64,000 nt of DNA, taken from NCBI GenBank assembly GCA_021204045.1, contig JAJQAA010000016.1, forward strand, positions 1-64,000, given 5' to 3'. The notes under the pieces are model-generated. The model was not told where the DNA came from, searched no databases, and saw nothing but the letters and a program-made list of their open reading frames with translations. Positions 51,369 to 60,550 of this stretch are shown here, in pieces; position 1 is the first letter of the stretch, and the number at the start of each line of letters is the position of its first letter. Made by a program: the position numbers and the translations under genes. The stretch is from Clostridiales bacterium (GTDB lineage: Bacteria > Bacillota > Clostridia > Lachnospirales > Lachnospiraceae).

Positions 51369-51890
51369 TCATTCCGTATCCGACAAAATATCTTCGTATG
51401 TCTCCGCCAGCTCATAGACCCGCTGCCGGGTACTCTCCGCCAGAGACGCATTGTACTCCAGCTCCTCCAGGGCTGCGCTTCTCTGGTTTTTGGATGCTTC
51501 CGCGGCAAGCGCCTCGCGTTCCCGTTTCCATTCTTTCTGTGCAGTCAGGAGCACGGTCATCTCCCGGGAGGAAAGCTCTTCCTCAAGCTTAGCCAGGATA
51601 CGCTCCAACTCGGTCTCCCAGAGTTTGCGCTCACTGTCGGCCGCTGCCTTTCCCTGGCCGGTGGACTCAGATATCCGTGCGCGATCCTGCGCGATCTGCG
51701 CGTCAAGCTCTGCCAGGCGCGCCACAATCCCGCCGTCGGCGGTGTCTATGCTTTCTTCCATGGATGTCTCCGCCGCGGCTGCGGCGGCCGTCTCACCCGC
51801 CCGCGTCACCATTCTCTGATTCAGGCTGGTGCCCAGACAACCCAACGCCAGAATCAAAAAGACGGGAATCCAAAAAATCCGCTGTTTCAT
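51369..51890 (-). CDS. exported protein with LprI-like (DUF1311) domain
   Basis: Protein of 173 aa with a signal peptide (MKQRIFWIPVFLILALGCLG). The cysteine at residue 18 is in a poor lipobox (ALGC), so lipidation is possible. An Ala/Glu-rich linker precedes a helical region, residues 85-170, with the lysozyme-inhibitor-LprI-type pattern LWETELERILAKLEEELSS, QKEWKREREALAAEA and GSLAE-like YNASLAESTRQRVYEL. LprI-like proteins have been linked to lysozyme inhibition in some bacteria, but most are uncharacterised. It follows the RNase HI gene after 113 bases. Confidence 0.65.
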   Translation of the reverse strand: MKQRIFWIPVFLILALGCLGTSLNQRMVTRAGETAAAAAAETSMEESIDTADGGIVARLAELDAQIAQDRARISESTGQGKAAADSERKLWETELERILAKLEEELSSREMTVLLTAQKEWKREREALAAEASKNQRSAALEELEYNASLAESTRQRVYELAETYEDILSDTE

Positions 51891-52003
51891 CGTTTTCTTC
51901 CAGTCTCTCTGTACTCATATATCCGTTTGACTCTTGCATCATAACACAAACCAGAGTGAAAGAAAACAATCCCAAAAAAGAAGTAAGTAATCGTAAGTTT
52001 TCC

Positions 52004-52486
52004 TTAAGTTTCCACCCCTTCGTCTACCAGGAGCATCTCTCCGTCCGCGGCCGAGGTGGCAAGCAGATCACAGCGTTCGTTCTGCGGATGACCGGCATGT
52101 CCCTTTACCCAGATGAAGGAAACTTCATGCGGCTCCTTCGCCGCCAGCAGCCGCTCCCAGAGGTCAATGTTCTTGACCGGACCGCTGCGGTCGCGGCGCC
52201 AGTTATTTTTCAGCCACTGGTCGATCCAGTGCTGGTTGAACGCATCCGTCAGATATTTGGAATCGGAATACAGTTCCACCTGACACGGCCGCGTCAAAGC
52301 CTCCAGTCCAACGATCGCCGCCATCAGCTCCATGCGGTTATTTGTCGTCTTTCGGTAGCCCGCGGAAATCACCTTCTCATGCAGCTGCCCCTTACTATCA
52401 AAGAACTGCAGTACGGTACCGTAGCCGCCCGGTCCGTCCGGATTGCCCCTCGCGGAGCCGTCGGTGTAGATCTGCACCTTTGTCAT
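52004..52486 (-). CDS. rnhA: ribonuclease HI
   Basis: Enzyme of 160 aa degrading the RNA strand of RNA-DNA hybrids. All four catalytic acids of the DEDD set are visible: Asp in IYTDGSARGNPDGPGG, Glu in NNRMELMAAI, Asp in LYSDSKYLTDA and the last Asp in HPQNERCDLLA, with the conserved His in KGHAGH. The ATG at 52486 has AGGAG about 10 bases upstream. An extension into the preceding gene lacks one. It follows the beta-CASP hydrolase gene by 13 bases. Confidence 0.95.
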   Translation of the reverse strand: MTKVQIYTDGSARGNPDGPGGYGTVLQFFDSKGQLHEKVISAGYRKTTNNRMELMAAIVGLEALTRPCQVELYSDSKYLTDAFNQHWIDQWLKNNWRRDRSGPVKNIDLWERLLAAKEPHEVSFIWVKGHAGHPQNERCDLLATSAADGEMLLVDEGVET

Positions 52487-52499
52487 CGCCGTAAATCTC

Positions 52500-54101
52500 C
52501 TATCTGTCCCATTTATCGCAGAGCGCATTGATCTGGTCGGCAAACCTGGCCAGATCCTTGTTGGTTCCGCCCTCGTTGCGTGAAATCACAGCCAGCAGAC
52601 GTTCTCCCGCCGCCACAAGCCGCGCAAATACTGTCTGTGCTTTCTTCGTCGCTGCAGTCTTCTTCACAATCGGCACACCCGCGGTCTGCCGCACCCACGC
52701 CCCGGCTGCAAGATCATACTCCGATCCGCTGAAAGGCGCGGCGGCCGCACAGCCCGTGCGCTGCGAGACCAGCTCGGCAAAACGGTCGCAGACGCTGTCG
52801 CTGCCATGTACAATAAAATACTGCTGCGGCTTTTTCTCAAACGACTCCGCCCACGCAAGCAGTCCATTCTGATCGGCATGTCCGCTGATGTCGTGAAGCT
52901 GCTCGATATGAGCCTCAACCTCAATCTCCTCGCCGAACAGCTTTACCGAACGTCCACCGTCAACGAGCGTGCGTCCCAGCGTCCCCTCCGCCTGGTAACC
53001 GGCAAAGACAACCGTGCATTCCTTCCGCCACAGATTATGCTTTAAATGATGACGGATGCGACCGGCGTCGCACATGCCGGACGCTGAAATAATCACCTTC
53101 GGCGTCTCATTAAAATTGATATTTTTCGATTCCTCGCTGGTGACGGACAGCTTCAGCCCCGGGAAGCTGATCGGGTTGATCCCGGCCCGCACCAGATCCT
53201 GCGTCTCGTCATCGTAGCAATTGAGTTCATTCTGATTAAAAACATGGGTTGCTTCCACCGCGAGCGGGCTGTCCACATAGACCTCAAAATTGTCATGGCC
53301 GCGAACCAGGCGCTCCGCCTTGATGTGGCGGAAAAAGTAAAGCAACTCCTGCGTGCGGCCGACCGCAAACGCCGGGAGCACGACATTGCCGCCGCGATCC
53401 AGCGTCTCCTGCACAATCCGCACCAGCTCCGAAATATGGTCGGCGCCCTTTTTGTGCAGGCGGTCGCCGTAGGTCGACTCCATGACCACATAGTCCGCTT
53501 CCTTCGTGTACTGCGGATCACGGATCAGCGGTTTGTGCTGATTGCCGATATCGCCGGAGAAAACAATCTTCTTCTCTACTCCGTCCTCATTCATCCACAC
53601 TTCAATCGAGGCCGAGCCGAGCAAATGGCCGACGTCGGTAAAACGTACCGTCACCTCATCGGACACCTTCCGGATCTCGCCGTACTCGCAGGGTACCAGA
53701 TGCTCCAGAAGCCCCAGGGCATCATTCATCTCATAGAGAGGCTGCACCTCCGGGTTACCCGCGCGGCGCGCCTTGCGGTTTTTCCACTCCGCCTCCATCT
53801 CCTGGATGTGTGCGCTGTCCTTGAGCATGATCCGGCAGAGATCGCAGGTGGCCGGTGTCGCGATCACCTGGCCGCGAAAGCCTCGCGCATAAATATAAGG
53901 AAGCATACCCGTATGGTCGATGTGAGCATGCGTCACCAGCACCACATCGATATCCGCCCACGGCGCAGGCGGATCCACATTCTCATACAGATTTGCCCCC
54001 TGCTCCATGCCACAATCCACCAAAAGACGAGTATTTCCCACCTCGAGGTAATGGCAGCTCCCGGTCACCTCATGGGCTGCCCCGCTGAATACCAGACGCA
54101 T
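52500..54101 (-). CDS. metallo-beta-lactamase fold hydrolase with beta-CASP domain
   Basis: Protein of 533 aa of the MBL/beta-CASP RNA-processing family (YSH1/CPSF-like group). The zinc site is in LVTHAHIDHTGMLPYI, MESTYGDRLHKKG marks the MBL core, and the beta-CASP motifs are SASGMCDAGRIRHHL and VSGHADQNGLL, followed by the last histidine in FIVHGSDS. A tail of about 60 residues follows the usual end. Family members are nucleases acting on RNA. The exact substrate is not known. It is coupled with rnhA downstream. Confidence 0.88.
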   Translation of the reverse strand: MRLVFSGAAHEVTGSCHYLEVGNTRLLVDCGMEQGANLYENVDPPAPWADIDVVLVTHAHIDHTGMLPYIYARGFRGQVIATPATCDLCRIMLKDSAHIQEMEAEWKNRKARRAGNPEVQPLYEMNDALGLLEHLVPCEYGEIRKVSDEVTVRFTDVGHLLGSASIEVWMNEDGVEKKIVFSGDIGNQHKPLIRDPQYTKEADYVVMESTYGDRLHKKGADHISELVRIVQETLDRGGNVVLPAFAVGRTQELLYFFRHIKAERLVRGHDNFEVYVDSPLAVEATHVFNQNELNCYDDETQDLVRAGINPISFPGLKLSVTSEESKNINFNETPKVIISASGMCDAGRIRHHLKHNLWRKECTVVFAGYQAEGTLGRTLVDGGRSVKLFGEEIEVEAHIEQLHDISGHADQNGLLAWAESFEKKPQQYFIVHGSDSVCDRFAELVSQRTGCAAAAPFSGSEYDLAAGAWVRQTAGVPIVKKTAATKKAQTVFARLVAAGERLLAVISRNEGGTNKDLARFADQINALCDKWDR

Positions 54102-54132
54102 AAACTCACTCCTTCCTGTGTATATCAGTTCA

Positions 54133-55608
54133 TTAGATAATGATACAGATCATCCCTCCGTTGCTGTCGTTGATGATTTTCTGCAGCGCGTCCTGCAGCC
54201 GGCTCTGGCAGTCTTCTGTCAGCTGGCTGACTTTCGCCTGTATGCCATCCTCGACGATCTGTTCGATGGATTTGCCGAATATATTGGTCTCCCAGATGCC
54301 GTCTTCTTTGTTTTTGGCGTTTTCTTTCATGTAGGCGATCAGGTCACGGGCCTGCTGCTCGCTGCCGACGATCGGCGCGATCTCGGTCTGGATATGCGCC
54401 TTGATCAGATTGATGGAGGGCGCCTCCGCGCGCATCTTTACGCCGTATTTGTTGCCGTGCCGGATCACCTCCGGCTCATCGAGGACGATCTCGGATCGTC
54501 TTGGCGTCACCACGCCGTAGCCTTTTTGCCGCACCTGATGGATCGCGTTCCGTACCTGCTCATACTCCGCCTGCATGGCCGCCAGGCTCTTTAATTTTTG
54601 CATGAGCTGATACTCATCCTCGATCGGAATACCGGAAAAATCGCTCAGCATCTGATAGTAATACCCGTCCTCAAGCGTCACCTGCACGGACACATGCCCG
54701 TTGGAAAGATCCATCCGCTCCACTCTCATGGAACGCACCGCCTCCGGCGCTTCCTCCGATAAATCGGCCGGGACGTCCTTCATCTGCCGCACCTTTCCCA
54801 TCAGGCCCCGTACCGCGCTGACAACCTGCTCCTTGAGCTCATGTGTCCGAGGCAGGATCTCCAGCCATTTCGGAATGAAGAAATCCATCTCAGTCACCGG
54901 AAATTCCTTCAGAGCACTTTCCAGGATACGAAGAATGTCTTCCTGCTTTAGCTGTTCACAGTTGACCGGGAGCACCGAAACGCCATACTTCTCGCTCATC
55001 TGCCCGGCCAGCCGCACGGTCTCTTCCGAATAGGGACGATCGGAATTGAGCAAAATCAAAAACGGCTTGCCGATCTGCTGCAGCTCGTGTACGGCAGTCT
55101 CCTCCGCCACTATGTAGGCTTCCCGGCGCAGATCTCCAAAGGATCCGTCCGTAGTCACAACGATACCGATCGTCGAATGATCCCGGATCACCTTGCGCGT
55201 GCCCGTCTCGGCGGCGCACGTGAACGGAATCTCTTCCGTAAACCACGGCGTCCTCACCAGACGCTCCTGATCGTTTTCGATATGGCCGCTGGCTCCGTCC
55301 ACCATGAACCCGACACAGTCGATCAGCCGCAGCTTCACCTCAATTCCCTCCGCCGGGCGGATCAACGCCGCTTCCTTGGGAATAAACTTCGGCTCTGTCG
55401 TCATGATCGTCCGCCCCGCTGCGCTCTGCGGCAGCTCGTCGCGGGTGCGGGCGCGCGCGTGCTCATCCTCCATCTGCGGCAGGACCAGTTGTTCCATAAA
55501 ACGCTTGATAAACGTCGACTTTCCGGTGCGTACCGGGCCGACAACGCCCAGATAGATTTCCCCTCCGGTGCGCGCGTTGATATCCTTATAAACATCAAAG
55601 GCTTCCAT
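54133..55608 (-). CDS. spoIVA: stage IV sporulation protein A
   Basis: Spore-coat basement-layer ATPase of 491 aa, which polymerises around the forespore on the mother-cell side. A Walker A GPVRTGKST lies near residue 24, and it starts with the family sequence FDVYKDINARTGGEIYLGVV. The C-terminal SpoVM-interacting region is present. It shows that the organism forms endospores. Expression is expected in the mother cell under sigma-E. No convincing sigma-E promoter was read, but a 14-bp hairpin covers its ribosome binding site (55617-55651). Confidence 0.96.
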   Translation of the reverse strand: MEAFDVYKDINARTGGEIYLGVVGPVRTGKSTFIKRFMEQLVLPQMEDEHARARTRDELPQSAAGRTIMTTEPKFIPKEAALIRPAEGIEVKLRLIDCVGFMVDGASGHIENDQERLVRTPWFTEEIPFTCAAETGTRKVIRDHSTIGIVVTTDGSFGDLRREAYIVAEETAVHELQQIGKPFLILLNSDRPYSEETVRLAGQMSEKYGVSVLPVNCEQLKQEDILRILESALKEFPVTEMDFFIPKWLEILPRTHELKEQVVSAVRGLMGKVRQMKDVPADLSEEAPEAVRSMRVERMDLSNGHVSVQVTLEDGYYYQMLSDFSGIPIEDEYQLMQKLKSLAAMQAEYEQVRNAIHQVRQKGYGVVTPRRSEIVLDEPEVIRHGNKYGVKMRAEAPSINLIKAHIQTEIAPIVGSEQQARDLIAYMKENAKNKEDGIWETNIFGKSIEQIVEDGIQAKVSQLTEDCQSRLQDALQKIINDSNGGMICIII

Positions 55609-55616
55609 ACAAGATA

Positions 55617-55651
55617 CCCCCTTGCTATACCGTACAGTATATGCAAGGGGG
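55617..55651 (-). promoter_or_regulatory. hairpin enclosing the spoIVA ribosome binding site
   Basis: CCCCCTTGC (55617-55625) pairs with GCAAGGGGG (55643-55651), and inside it TATAC with GTATA, with a single bulged base and a 6-nt loop. In the mRNA the AAGGGGG near the ATG is on the 3' arm, so the stem would hide the Shine-Dalgarno site. There is no T-run, so it is not a normal pfk terminator. Confidence 0.55.
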
Positions 55652-55661
55652 CGCGGAATTA

Positions 55662-56927
55662 TTATTCCCCTTTCTCAGCCTTTTCTCTCTTAGTCTTTAC
55701 CGGAATGAAAAGATGACGCGGAATACCGCCCACCATCACAGACGGCGAATCGCCCTGAATCAGCGGACGCACATAATCAATGAACTCGTCCGTGACGTCG
55801 GTACCATCCTTGCTGATCCACTCCCTCGGCACAAGCCGCTCGTCGTTGGCAATCCGATGCACATCGTAAATGTCAAAGGAGCACTGGTACGGATCGTTGG
55901 AATAACGGTTGATCACGACCATCTTGCCGCTGTCTCCGCCTTCCGCCGCTTTCACGGCCTCGCCGCCGACCACAAAGGCCTCGTCGACGTCCACGCGGGA
56001 AGCGATATGCGCCGCGCTGCGCTGCAGGGTGCTGAACTCCACCGCCCTGGATTTGCAGCCGATCTCCTGGCTGATCAGACTGGCCAGGTAGCTCGCGGTG
56101 CCGGACAGCTGCTTGTGTCCGAACGCATCAACGTAATCGACGCTGCTGCCAAGCTCGCTCACGTAAGTGCCGTCCTTGGTGCGGATACCCTCGGAAACCG
56201 CAACCGTGATCACATCTTTCTTCTCCAGGAGCTTCTTTAAGCGGCTCATAAATTTCTCTGTATCGAACGGCAGCTCCGGCAGATAAATCAGATCCGGTCC
56301 GTCGCAGTCCTCGCCTCGGGAAAGTGCGGAGGCGCCGGTCAACCAGCCGGCATTGCGTCCCATAATCTCGATGACCGTGATCATCTTTTTCTTATAAGAG
56401 AAGCCAAGGCCGTCACGGATAATCTCCTTTGTGGAGGTCGCGATATATTTCGCTGCGCTGCCAAAGCCCGGCGTATGGTCGGTCACCGCGAGATCATTGT
56501 CGATCGTCTTCGGCACGCCCATGAACTTCTGGGGCTTTCCGGAAATCAGCGCATAATCAGACAGCTTTTTGATCGTATCCATGGAATCATTGCCGCCGAT
56601 ATAAATGAAGCACTCAATATCGAGCTTCTCAAGGATCTCAAAGATACGCTCGTAGATCTCCCCGCCCTCATGGATATCCGGCAGCTTGAAGCGGCAGGTG
56701 CCAAGGAAAGACGACGGCGTGCGCTTGAGAATTTCAACATCCAGATCGCTCTTGATATATTTGGAGAGATCGATATACTGCTCATCCAGCAGGCCCTGGA
56801 TGCCGTATCTCATCCCGTAAACCTTCTTTGCCCCCCGGTCAATGGCGGCACGGTAAACGCCCGCCAGACTGGAGTTGATTACCGCGGTCGGCCCTCCAGA
56901 CTGTCCAACAATAACATTTCCTTTCAT
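55662..56927 (-). CDS. pfp: 6-phosphofructokinase, PPi-type
   Basis: Enzyme of 421 aa phosphorylating fructose 6-phosphate. The phosphoryl-donor site GGNDSMDTIKKL near residue 100 and PKTIDNDLAVTDHTPGFGSAAK near 130 show the Asp and Lys residues typical of pyrophosphate-dependent enzymes instead of the Gly-Gly of ATP enzymes. SGGPTAVINSSLAGV begins the fold. This form is common in anaerobic Clostridia and saves ATP. GGAGG lies before the ATG. It sits between the liv terminator and spoIVA. Confidence 0.93.
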   Translation of the reverse strand: MKGNVIVGQSGGPTAVINSSLAGVYRAAIDRGAKKVYGMRYGIQGLLDEQYIDLSKYIKSDLDVEILKRTPSSFLGTCRFKLPDIHEGGEIYERIFEILEKLDIECFIYIGGNDSMDTIKKLSDYALISGKPQKFMGVPKTIDNDLAVTDHTPGFGSAAKYIATSTKEIIRDGLGFSYKKKMITVIEIMGRNAGWLTGASALSRGEDCDGPDLIYLPELPFDTEKFMSRLKKLLEKKDVITVAVSEGIRTKDGTYVSELGSSVDYVDAFGHKQLSGTASYLASLISQEIGCKSRAVEFSTLQRSAAHIASRVDVDEAFVVGGEAVKAAEGGDSGKMVVINRYSNDPYQCSFDIYDVHRIANDERLVPREWISKDGTDVTDEFIDYVRPLIQGDSPSVMVGGIPRHLFIPVKTKREKAEKGE

Positions 56928-56979
56928 GATAAAAACCTCCTCCGGTTTGATTTTCCGGTTTTCGCCGGCTAATGTTGTT

Positions 56980-57009
56980 ATTGTACCACAAAAAAGAGGG
57001 GTAAGTCTA
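56980..57009 (-). promoter_or_regulatory. possible phosphofructokinase promoter
   Basis: TAGACT (57004-57009), 18 bases and TACAAT (56980-56985) on the minus strand. Its -35 falls inside the liv terminator hairpin. Confidence 0.35.
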
Positions 57010-57027
57010 GGACTTTCCCCTCTTTTT
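56989..57027 (-). terminator. intrinsic terminator of livKHMGF
   Basis: AAAAAGAGGGG (56991-57001) pairs with CCCCTCTTTTT (57017-57027), extended by AGTC/GACT near the loop. On the minus strand it ends in TTTTTT just after livF. The A-rich other flank makes it possibly bidirectional. Confidence 0.87.
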
Positions 57028-57046
57028 GCATAACTATTATTCGTTC

Positions 57047-57757
57047 TTATTCGCTCAGATACGCTTTTTTGACCGAATCGTCGTTCATCAGGTCCTTGGC
57101 GTCGCCGCTCAGCACGATGCGGCCGGTCTCAAGCACATAGGCGCGGTCGGCGATTGAGAGCGCCTTTCTCGCGTTCTGTTCCACGAGCAGCACGGTTGTC
57201 CCGTCCGCGTTAATCTTTCCGATGATGTCAAAGATTTCGTTGACGTAGATCGGCGACAGGCCCATGGACGGCTCGTCCATGACGATCAGCTTCGGATGAC
57301 ACATCAGCGAACGTCCCATCGCCAGCATCTGCTGCTCGCCGCCGGAGAGCGTCCCCGCAATCTGGTTTTTGCGCTCCTCCAGTCGTGGAAAGCGCTGGTA
57401 AACCATCTTCAGAGTTTCCTCAATCTCATTTTTGTCAGAACGGCTGTAAGCGCCAAGCCGCAGATTCTGCAGAACCGTGAGCTGCGCAAACACGCGGCGT
57501 CCCTCCGGGACATGAGCGATCCCCATCGACACGAGCCTGTGGCCCGGCACATGGGTGATCTCCTTGCCTTCATAAAAAATCTTGCCCGCCTTGGCCGGAA
57601 TCAGTCCGGTGATCGTCTGCAGCGTCGTCGTCTTTCCGGCGCCGTTTGCACCGATCAGCGCGATGATCTCCCCCTGGTTTACCTCAAAGGAGATGCCCTT
57701 GATGGCCTGGATCACGCCGTAATATACTTCCAGATCCTTCACTTCCAGAATCGCCAT
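57047..57757 (-). CDS. livF: branched-chain amino acid ABC transporter ATP-binding protein LivF
   Basis: ATPase of 236 aa, short LivF type, with LEVYYGVIQAIKGISFEV, Walker A GANGAGKTT, the signature GTLSGGEQQMLAMGRSLM and Walker B LIVMDEPSMGLSP. Pairs with LivG to drive import of Leu, Ile, Val or related amino acids. AGGAGG precedes the ATG. It is the last of five tightly spaced genes and is followed by the strong terminator at 56989. Confidence 0.96.
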   Translation of the reverse strand: MAILEVKDLEVYYGVIQAIKGISFEVNQGEIIALIGANGAGKTTTLQTITGLIPAKAGKIFYEGKEITHVPGHRLVSMGIAHVPEGRRVFAQLTVLQNLRLGAYSRSDKNEIEETLKMVYQRFPRLEERKNQIAGTLSGGEQQMLAMGRSLMCHPKLIVMDEPSMGLSPIYVNEIFDIIGKINADGTTVLLVEQNARKALSIADRAYVLETGRIVLSGDAKDLMNDDSVKKAYLSE

Positions 57758-57771
57758 AATCCATCCGCCTC

Positions 57772-58530
57772 CTACTCTCCGAGATAAGCCGTGATCACGC
57801 GGCTGTCGTTCAGCACCTGGGCGGTCTCGCCCTCCGTGAGCACCTGGCCGAAATTCAGCACCGTCAGCCGCTCGCAGATGCCGGAAACCAGCTTCATATC
57901 ATGCTCAATCAGCAGGATCGTCATATCAAAATGATCGCGCACAAAACGGATCGTGTCCATCAGCTCCGCCGTCTCGTTCGGATTCATACCGGCAGCCGGC
58001 TCATCCAGAAGCAACAGCTTCGGATCGGTCGCCAGCGCCCGGGCGATCTCCAGCTTGCGCTGCTTGCCGTAGGGCAGGTTGGATGCCTTGTAATCATACT
58101 CGCCGTCGAGATCGAATACCTTCAGCAGCTCCATCGCGCGCTCATCCATCTCCTTCTCCACCCGGTAATACCGCGGCAGGCGAAGAATCCCCTCGAGCGT
58201 CGAATAGGTATGATGATTGTGAAGACCGGCCTTGACATTATCCAGCACGCTCAGCTCCTTGAAGAGACGGATATTCTGGAATGTCCGCGCGATACCGGCC
58301 TGGTTGATCTCGATCGTCCGCTTGCCGGTGATGTCTTTCCCGTCCAGCAGAATCTTCCCGGTATCCGGCTTATAGACGCCCGTGAGCAGGTTGAAGACCG
58401 TCGTCTTCCCGGCTCCGTTCGGTCCGATCATGCCGTAGAGCTGTCCTTTTTCAATCACAACATTAAAATCATCCACCGCCCGCAGTCCGCCAAAGGAAAT
58501 GCTCAGGCTTTTTACTTCCAGCATCGCCAT
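57772..58530 (-). CDS. livG: branched-chain amino acid ABC transporter ATP-binding protein LivG
   Basis: ATPase of 252 aa with Walker A GPNGAGKTTVFNLLTG (family-typical FNLLTG), ARTFQNIRLF, signature SNLPYGKQRKLEIARAL (the LivG form of LSGGQ) and Walker B LLLDEPAAGMNP. AAGGAGG precedes the ATG. One base separates it from livM. It forms a heterodimer with LivF at the membrane. Confidence 0.96.
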   Translation of the reverse strand: MAMLEVKSLSISFGGLRAVDDFNVVIEKGQLYGMIGPNGAGKTTVFNLLTGVYKPDTGKILLDGKDITGKRTIEINQAGIARTFQNIRLFKELSVLDNVKAGLHNHHTYSTLEGILRLPRYYRVEKEMDERAMELLKVFDLDGEYDYKASNLPYGKQRKLEIARALATDPKLLLLDEPAAGMNPNETAELMDTIRFVRDHFDMTILLIEHDMKLVSGICERLTVLNFGQVLTEGETAQVLNDSRVITAYLGE

Positions 58531-58531
58531 A

Positions 58532-59596
58532 TCACGCAGCCTCCTTTGTCTTTTTTGACATGAAGCGTTCTCTCAAGACCGCCCGCATCGCGATTGCTTT
58601 CGGGCTGGAGTTGAAGATCATCATCACAATCAGCACGATCGCATAGATCAGCATACGGTAATCGTTGAGGCCGCGCAGCAGCTCCGGAAGCAGGGTCAGC
58701 ACCACTGCGGCGATCACCGAACCGCGCACGCTGCCCAGACCGCCCAGCACCACAAATACGAGGATCATGATCGATTTGTTGTAACCGAAATTGTTGGTCG
58801 TCGCCGCCAGGGACGAGAGGTTGTGCGCGTAAAGCACACCGGCCACGCCCGCCAGCGCCGCAGAAATCGAAAAGGCCATCAGCTTGTATTTGGTCACATT
58901 GATACCGATGGACTCCGCCGCGATGCGGTTGTCGCGGATCGACATGATCGCGCGCCCCGTACGCGAATGAATGAGGTTGAGCACGATCACGAGCGTGATC
59001 AGCAGCAGAATGATGCCGATCGTAAAGGTCGCCGCCTTGGGCGTGCCCGTGATGCCCTGCGGTCCCTTGATGATGACGACGCCGGTCTCGTCCATTCCCA
59101 GAGACATGGTATCCTTGATGGAAAAATGCAGACCGCTGGAATCAATACCGATGTAAAAGGTATTGATCAGGTTTTTAATGATCTCGCCAAAAGCCAGGGT
59201 CACAATCGCCAGGTAGTCGCCTTTCAGGCGCAGAACCGGAATACCGATCAGCAGACCGAATATGCCCGCCGTCACCGCGCCGATCAGCAGCGCAATAAAC
59301 AGACGCACTCCCGTACTCGGAATCGCGTCCGCAGCTACGTTGGTAAAAAACGCGCCCGAAAACGCGCCGACACACATGAACCCCGCATGTCCCAGGCTCA
59401 GCTCGCCGAGGATACCGACGGTAAGATTCAAAGAAACCGCGAGGATCGCATAGATACAAAGCGGAACCAGAAGCCCTTTAAGCAGGCTGCTGATATGGCC
59501 GGTCTGAATCAGGATCTCGATAATGACCCAGGCCGCAATGACCATCCCGTATGTGATCAGATTCTGAATCCGGATTTTGTTTTTTGTCTTCTTCAT
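58532..59596 (-). CDS. livM: branched-chain amino acid ABC transporter permease LivM
   Basis: Membrane permease of 354 aa with about nine or ten segments. It contains GELSLGHAGFMCVGAF near residue 65, PVLRLKGDYLAIVTLAFGEI and GRAIMSIRDNRIAAESIGINVTKYKL, all typical of LivM. The ATG at 59596 is preceded by AGGTG. A GTG at 59605, directly after the livH stop, would add three residues. It forms the channel with LivH. Confidence 0.95.
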   Translation of the reverse strand: MKKTKNKIRIQNLITYGMVIAAWVIIEILIQTGHISSLLKGLLVPLCIYAILAVSLNLTVGILGELSLGHAGFMCVGAFSGAFFTNVAADAIPSTGVRLFIALLIGAVTAGIFGLLIGIPVLRLKGDYLAIVTLAFGEIIKNLINTFYIGIDSSGLHFSIKDTMSLGMDETGVVIIKGPQGITGTPKAATFTIGIILLLITLVIVLNLIHSRTGRAIMSIRDNRIAAESIGINVTKYKLMAFSISAALAGVAGVLYAHNLSSLAATTNNFGYNKSIMILVFVVLGGLGSVRGSVIAAVVLTLLPELLRGLNDYRMLIYAIVLIVMMIFNSSPKAIAMRAVLRERFMSKKTKEAA

Positions 59597-59605
59597 CTTC
59601 CGCAC

Positions 59606-60487
59606 CTACACTTTCTCATTGATCTGCCTGCCAAGGATACCGGTCGGCCGCACCAGCAGAACGATAATCAGTACGGAAAACACGATGGCGTCAGAAAGCT
59701 GCGAAGAAATATAGGCCTTGGAAAGATTCTCAATCACGCCGAGAAGCACTCCGCCGATAAAAGCTCCCGGAATCGAGCCGATACCGCCGAAGACCGCGGC
59801 CACAAAAGCCTTGATGCCAGGCATCGATCCGGTATAGGGCGTCAGGGACGGATAAGCGGAACAGAGCAGGGCTCCCGCGATCGCCGCAAGAGCAGAACCA
59901 ATCGCAAAGGTAATGGCAATCGTGCGGTTGACATCAATGCCCATCAGCGTCGCCGCGCCGGTATCCTCCGATACGGCCAGCATCGCCTGCCCGACTTTTG
60001 TCTTATTGATAAACATCATCAACGCGATAATGATAACGACGCAGGAAACAATCGTCACGATCGTGACGCTGGATATGGTCAGCGCGCCATCGGCCAGCTT
60101 CAGATTGGGAAGCGTTACCACCGAGGTGAACTGATGAGAATTGGAACCGAAAATCAACAGAGCCAGATTCTGCAGCAGATAGCTGACGCCGATCGCCGTG
60201 ATCAGCACCGCCAGCTTTGAGGTGCCACGCAGCGGCCGGTAAGCCACACGCTCAATCGTCACGCCAAGAATCGTGCAGAATACAACCGCAAACAAAACGC
60301 CGGCGATGGGCGGAAAGCCCAGCGTGCTGACCATCGTGAAGATCGCAAACGCACCGACCATGATGATATCACCGTGAGCGAAATTAAGCATCTTGGCGAT
60401 ACCGTAAACCATCGTATACCCCAGCGCGATGATCGCGTAAATGCTGCCAAGGCTGATACCGTTGATCAAGTAAGAGAGAAAGCTCAT
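59606..60487 (-). CDS. livH: branched-chain amino acid ABC transporter permease LivH
   Basis: Membrane permease of 293 aa beginning with LINGISLGSIYAIIALGYTM followed by VYGIAKMLNFAHGDI, the classic LivH start. It has the loop AYRPLRGTSKLAVLITAIGVS and TGAATLMGIDVNRTIAITFAIG typical of the coupling region. AGGGGG lies before the ATG. It follows livK after a 63-base gap containing a stem-loop. Confidence 0.96.
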   Translation of the reverse strand: MSFLSYLINGISLGSIYAIIALGYTMVYGIAKMLNFAHGDIIMVGAFAIFTMVSTLGFPPIAGVLFAVVFCTILGVTIERVAYRPLRGTSKLAVLITAIGVSYLLQNLALLIFGSNSHQFTSVVTLPNLKLADGALTISSVTIVTIVSCVVIIIALMMFINKTKVGQAMLAVSEDTGAATLMGIDVNRTIAITFAIGSALAAIAGALLCSAYPSLTPYTGSMPGIKAFVAAVFGGIGSIPGAFIGGVLLGVIENLSKAYISSQLSDAIVFSVLIIVLLVRPTGILGRQINEKV

Positions 60488-60504
60488 ATCCGTACCCCCT
60501 GCGG

Positions 60505-60533
60505 ACAGAGGGCCGCAAAGCGACCCTCCGTCA
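60505..60533 (-). other. stem-loop between livK and livH
   Basis: GACAGAGGG (60505-60513) pairs with CCCTCCGTC (60525-60533) with one G-U pair and an 11-nt loop. It is not followed by a T-run. It probably limits 3' decay of the livK message and lowers livH expression relative to the receptor. Confidence 0.5.
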
Positions 60534-60550
60534 GATCTTATCCTTTATGT

